18,090 nucleotides of DNA from Phycisphaeraceae bacterium (GTDB lineage: Bacteria; Planctomycetota; Phycisphaerae; Phycisphaerales; Phycisphaeraceae), in NCBI GenBank assembly GCA_029260695.1, contig JAJDCT010000169.1:1-18090 (forward strand), given 5' to 3'. The position numbers and the translations under genes were made by a program. This document shows positions 14,976 through 18,090 of the stretch, piece by piece (within the stretch, counting starts at the first letter, position 1; each line of letters starts with the position of its first letter). Under the pieces are notes generated by a model, which was given only the letters and a program-made list of their open reading frames with translations, ran no database searches and was not told the DNA's origin.

Positions 14976-15007
14976 GGGGTCTAGGGTCTAGGGTCTGGGG
15001 TCTGGGG
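14976..15007 (+). repeat. GGGTCTA/GGGTCTG heptamer repeat with five G-tracts
   Basis: Two GGGTCTA units are followed by two GGGTCTG units and a final GGG, with heptamers starting at 14977, 14984, 14991 and 14998. Five G-runs of three or more bases spaced by four-base loops satisfy the usual G-quadruplex pattern on the plus strand. It begins 13 bases after the stop codon of the WbaP-like gene, so it would sit in its 3' UTR. Confidence 0.7.
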
Positions 15008-15017
15008 TTCGCGCGGC

Positions 15018-15059
15018 GAAGCCCACTGATGCACCGCCGCGGTGCTTCGGTGGGGTTTC
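15018..15059 (+). terminator. Two-step hairpin after the WbaP-like gene, possible terminator
   Basis: An inner stem GCACCG/CGGTGC (15031-15036 with 15040-15045, loop of three) is enclosed by an outer stem in which GAAGCCCAC (15018-15026) faces GTGGGGTTTC (15050-15059) with one bulged or mismatched base. The U run after it is short (TTT inside the outer arm), so termination would be imperfect. The symmetrical shape also resembles a dispersed palindromic element. Confidence 0.5.
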
Positions 15060-15107
15060 CAGCAGGTCTTAGAAGGCAATTTTTCAGCGTTCTGCCCGGA
15101 ATTAGCG

Positions 15108-15136
15108 TTGACTCACTATTAAAACACGGTTACCTT
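15108..15136 (+). promoter_or_regulatory. Weak candidate promoter of the pseudopilin-like gene
   Basis: TTGACT (15108-15113) has a good -35 look; 17 bases later TACCTT (15131-15136) matches the -10 consensus at only three positions. If real, it overlaps the in-frame TTG at 15135 and favours translation from the ATG at 15189. Confidence 0.3.
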
Positions 15137-15188
15137 GAATCAGTCGAATACGACACAGGCCTTAGACCGGGGGCGATCGGGGGCCGAC

Positions 15189-16139
15189 ATGCCGGATGGG
15201 AACAGACAACTCAGGGACTCAGGCAAGACCATTCTTGATGCACTGGTCGGCTGCGCGGTTCTAGCCCTGCTCGGCTGCATGGTCCTCCCGGCCCTCTCCA
15301 AAGAACGCGACGACGCCCGCATCGCCGAGTGTGCCGACCACCTCAAACAACTCGGCCAGGCCGCCCACCAGTACGCGGCGGATTTCGAGGGGAAGTTTTT
15401 CTATAACTGGTACACGAAGCTGGCTCCCGACGGCTCCTATGACGAGAACGCGCCCGAGAGCTGGTATGACGAGGAACGCATCGGCCGGTACATACTGGGC
15501 TGGTCGCAACTCGATGAAGACCGCCACATCATCGATGATGAGAAAATCAAGATCGGTAAGCGAGGTTTCATTTTCGGCACGTTCCTCTGCCCGTCAGACG
15601 AAGCCGATCCCGCCCGCTCCTACCACATGAACTATTGGGCCTCAGGTGTTGACAAACCCGAGATGCCCGAACAAGGTTTTCGTCATGGGGCACTATTCGA
15701 TTCTCACTCGGATGATCTCGATCGACTGCTTCTGTTTACCGATGTCGTTGGTACGTCAAAAACATCTGACGGTTGGGTAACGGCGGGGCGCTTTGGCACG
15801 TTCGGTTCGCCGGGTTCTAGATTCGGTCGATCCCAAGGTGAGGCCCCGCGTTATACCGATCCTTACCATGATCCTGTGGTTCGCCGATTTCGTAATGCGA
15901 TCGCCTCACACTTAGACTATGTCCGCCACGGCGATAACGGGAATCGGGCGCAGTCAGTTGGCGCCGTTAACATTGCTTACGCTGACGGCCATGTTGCACT
16001 AAAGGAACACAATGATCTCTTTGATCCAAACACAGGTCATTCTACCTTTGACACGTTATGGTCTCCCATAGACATTGAGATTCAAAATGCATTCGCACAT
16101 GGTCAACGTACTAGCACTCCACCCCAAGAGATGCCTTAA
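15189..16139 (+). CDS. Divergent type IV pilin/pseudopilin-like protein
   Basis: A 316-residue exported protein with a short charged N-terminus, then G12-KTILD and a hydrophobic helix to about residue 36, the arrangement of a class III (prepilin) signal, but with Lys at +1 and Asp instead of Glu at +5 after the presumed cut. Downstream landmarks agree with the large pseudopilin-like families of planctomycetes: the conserved Cys with an L-x-Q-L-G-x-A-x-x-x-Y-A segment (about 48-68), FLCPSD near the middle, and AYADGHV near the end. The His usually found ten residues before that last Asp is Ser here. ATG 15189 is chosen, with GGGGG upstream; a TTG at 15135 would add 18 residues. Function unknown; it may sit in a secretion pseudopilus or at the surface. 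Confidence 0.75.
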   Translation: MPDGNRQLRDSGKTILDALVGCAVLALLGCMVLPALSKERDDARIAECADHLKQLGQAAHQYAADFEGKFFYNWYTKLAPDGSYDENAPESWYDEERIGRYILGWSQLDEDRHIIDDEKIKIGKRGFIFGTFLCPSDEADPARSYHMNYWASGVDKPEMPEQGFRHGALFDSHSDDLDRLLLFTDVVGTSKTSDGWVTAGRFGTFGSPGSRFGRSQGEAPRYTDPYHDPVVRRFRNAIASHLDYVRHGDNGNRAQSVGAVNIAYADGHVALKEHNDLFDPNTGHSTFDTLWSPIDIEIQNAFAHGQRTSTPPQEMP

Positions 16140-16221
16140 CTGGAATTTCTCTGACGGTGCCCAACTGTGACTGTAGGTTCTATCTGGTCAGTTGAATTGT
16201 TTCTTTTCGGGAGCATGAGAC

Positions 16222-18090
16222 ATGGTGTTTACCATGAATCGCATTGTAGCCAGTGTATCATTCTATGTGATCTTGACTGCTACTTGTATTATGCCTCGCC
16301 AGGTTCAAGCCTTGGTTACATCGGACTTTTCTGGATCTCATGTCACCGTACCGGGTGTTCCAGCTTTTGGCATTAATCCTGATGGGGTCGCTCGTATAGA
16401 TCTCAACTACAACAATGCGGGAGAGGTTCCGGTCACCGGAGTTTTACTGGAAGGTGGAGAGTACGTTTTGACGGCGGCCCATGTTTTCGAGCCATTTGTC
16501 GGCGATTTTTTGATAGATATAGATGTTACATGGTGGGTGGGTCACGGGGGCGGTTCAGTTGAGATTGTCTTTGTGAATAATCTCAAAAATAACCCCACAA
16601 ATGTCATACCTCATCCACTATGGGAGTCGAATTTTGCATTGGCCACTGGATACGATGTCGCACTTATCAAATTGCCCTCAAAAAAAGAGAGGATCCCGAC
16701 ATATGAGGTTCATCGTGGGGGTGTTAACTCGGTTCTCAATTCGGTTCATGTTAAGATGGGCTACGGTCGGAGTGGGCTCGGTACGGTTGGTTCAATAATA
16801 AATGCGGGGACCAAACGGGCGGGTTTGAATGAATGGGATAAGGAGGCTAAAGACAAGAATGGGAACTCGCTTGAAGGAGAAGTATTACAAGGTGTGTTAC
16901 CCCTTGTAAATTCGCATACGATGTTGTTTTCTGATTTTGATAGTGGAAGTGCGGATAACGATGTATTCAAGCAAATCGATGATTGGGATGATCCGGTTGC
17001 GGATCTGGGGTGGGGCCCACATGAAGTAGATCCATCGAATGGAGATTCGGGAGGACCGGTCTTTGTATTCGATAGCGGGACTCCTAAAATCGCTGGTGTG
17101 ATTTCATGGGGCGGGAGAGTCGAGGATTCGGACGGAAGCCCAGACTTTGACGGAACTGTTAATTCTACATACGGGGAGCTCCAAGCAGATACCTGGCTTG
17201 GGGCTAGAAACTCCGCACTGCCAAACGAAAAAGAAACAATAGCAGATTGGATTAACTCGGCTACAGGAACGGGAACTAGTTTCAAGGAAGAGGCGGGGGG
17301 ATCGTGGGAGGCCGCGAATAACTGGGCTTTTGGCGATCTACCAAGTCCGAATCGTAATGTGTATATAGATCGGGAAGTCACGGGTGTCATGACCGTCAAT
17401 GGTCCGGTTGCCGATGAAACGGTCGCCTCGCTTACTGTGGGTGGCAGATTAGGTGACAAGCAACTCCATCTGGCGAGTGGGGCGGTACTGACCGCAATGG
17501 GTGAAGTGGATCTTCGGGATGACGGCCTGATCTATCATCGTAGTGGTACACTTGCGGCGGAAAGCGTCTCGTTGTCGGCATCATCCTCGGCACAGTTTTC
17601 CGGGGAGTTGCTTATCACGGGTGATCTTGGGGCCGCATCCGTTAATGTGACCAACGATGTTGTCATCGACTCCGGCGGATTATTAAACTTCTTCGGAACC
17701 CCGACGACCACATCGCTATCTGCCCCCCGGATTATTATCAACGATGGGGGCAGATTTCAGACGAATCGGGTGGGTGGCGGGTCGTTGGATTTGGATTGGG
17801 AGATCAACGGTCTCGCGAATTTTTCTTTTCCAAATGTGAACACAGGATCAGAAGACTTCGTCATCATGCCGGGCAGGACGCTGACGATGGTAGGAGGGTT
17901 AATCGCCACCGATACGTTCCGCGTAGAATCCGGCGCGTCAGCCAGTGTCACTGACCTCCCAACAACCGGTGCGATTATTAACACACAAGCGACCGAAGTT
18001 GCAGGTACGCTGGATATGGATCATGGACAGGTAACGGGCGTAAATCTGACGGTAACCTCTGACGGTGTCTTGGACATTGGTATTGGCGGA
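16222..18090 (+). CDS. Secreted trypsin-like serine protease with repetitive C-terminal region (partial)
   Basis: A frame with no stop from 16222 to the window edge, 623 residues so far and truncated only by the edge. A signal peptide covers about residues 1-30, with cleavage likely after VQA. The S1 catalytic triad is complete: H87 in LTAAHVF, D145 in GYDVALIKL and S276 in NGDSGGPVF, followed by GVISWG. After the protease domain (ending near 350) comes SWEAANNWAFGDLPSPN (361-377), an adhesin or autotransporter-type W-x-x-A-x-N-W module, then more than 200 residues of short Val/Gly/Thr-rich strands that look like a beta-helix or similar stack. GGGAG eight bases before the ATG supports the start; ATG 16234 is possible. 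The C-terminus, which would show the anchoring signal, is missing. GC is well below that of the glycan genes. Confidence 0.85.
   Translation, partial: MVFTMNRIVASVSFYVILTATCIMPRQVQALVTSDFSGSHVTVPGVPAFGINPDGVARIDLNYNNAGEVPVTGVLLEGGEYVLTAAHVFEPFVGDFLIDIDVTWWVGHGGGSVEIVFVNNLKNNPTNVIPHPLWESNFALATGYDVALIKLPSKKERIPTYEVHRGGVNSVLNSVHVKMGYGRSGLGTVGSIINAGTKRAGLNEWDKEAKDKNGNSLEGEVLQGVLPLVNSHTMLFSDFDSGSADNDVFKQIDDWDDPVADLGWGPHEVDPSNGDSGGPVFVFDSGTPKIAGVISWGGRVEDSDGSPDFDGTVNSTYGELQADTWLGARNSALPNEKETIADWINSATGTGTSFKEEAGGSWEAANNWAFGDLPSPNRNVYIDREVTGVMTVNGPVADETVASLTVGGRLGDKQLHLASGAVLTAMGEVDLRDDGLIYHRSGTLAAESVSLSASSSAQFSGELLITGDLGAASVNVTNDVVIDSGGLLNFFGTPTTTSLSAPRIIINDGGRFQTNRVGGGSLDLDWEINGLANFSFPNVNTGSEDFVIMPGRTLTMVGGLIATDTFRVESGASASVTDLPTTGAIINTQATEVAGTLDMDHGQVTGVNLTVTSDGVLDIGIGG

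Noticed and set aside
16167..16376. Short plus-strand frame over the protease start
   Set aside because: It is out of frame with the protease, overlaps its signal peptide and shows no motif; the ATG at 16215 belongs to it, not to the protease.
16761..17459. 232-residue minus-strand frame at the right side
   Set aside because: Ser/Pro-rich shadow of the protease gene, which has a complete catalytic triad in the plus-strand frame.

Overview
The window reads as a piece of a GC-rich bacterial chromosome, most likely a planctomycete of the Phycisphaerae type. That is an inference from three things: a pseudopilin-like protein with the C-P-S-D and A-D-G landmarks common in planctomycetes, a large secreted protease with a W-x-x-A-x-N-W adhesin-type module, and intergenic DNA full of small hairpins and G-rich repeats. 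No rRNA, tRNA or CRISPR array was seen.

Layout. Positions 1-352 are non-coding and hold a tandem repeat, a 29-base inverted repeat, TTCGCG-type decamers and a clear terminator for the gene that follows. Reading leftwards come htpX (353-1186), a TauE/SafE-type permease (1349-2212) and a DUF1972/GT4 glycosyltransferase (2231-3394). A pair of sulfotransferases on the plus strand (3511-5450) follows and meets, tail to tail with a 12-base overlap, a seven-gene minus-strand operon (13230 to 5439). In transcription order that operon is a MurJ-like flippase, a sulfotransferase, a methyltransferase, a sulfotransferase, a Wzy/O-antigen-ligase-like protein, a GT4 glycosyltransferase and a sulfotransferase. 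Most junctions are ATGA overlaps. Divergent from it is a WbaP-type initiating phosphoglycosyltransferase (13416-14963). After a G-tract repeat and a hairpin come a divergent pseudopilin-like gene (15189-16139) and a trypsin-like secreted protease with a repetitive C-terminal part (16222 to beyond the right edge). The last two genes are distinctly lower in GC than the polysaccharide cluster.

How it works together (inference). The WbaP-like enzyme would load the first sugar phosphate on undecaprenyl phosphate, the GT4 enzymes would extend it, the MurJ-like protein would flip it and the Wzy/WaaL-like protein would polymerise or ligate it. Five different PAPS-dependent sulfotransferases and one methyltransferase would decorate it. 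The most interesting reading of the window is therefore a biosynthetic locus for a heavily and probably multiply sulfated surface polysaccharide. PAPS synthesis genes and Wza/Wzc-type export genes are not in the window.

Several starts were moved from the longest open frame to an internal codon because of ATGA couplings, Shine-Dalgarno matches or family N-termini. The open-ended protease is easy to miss because its frame has no stop before the window ends.
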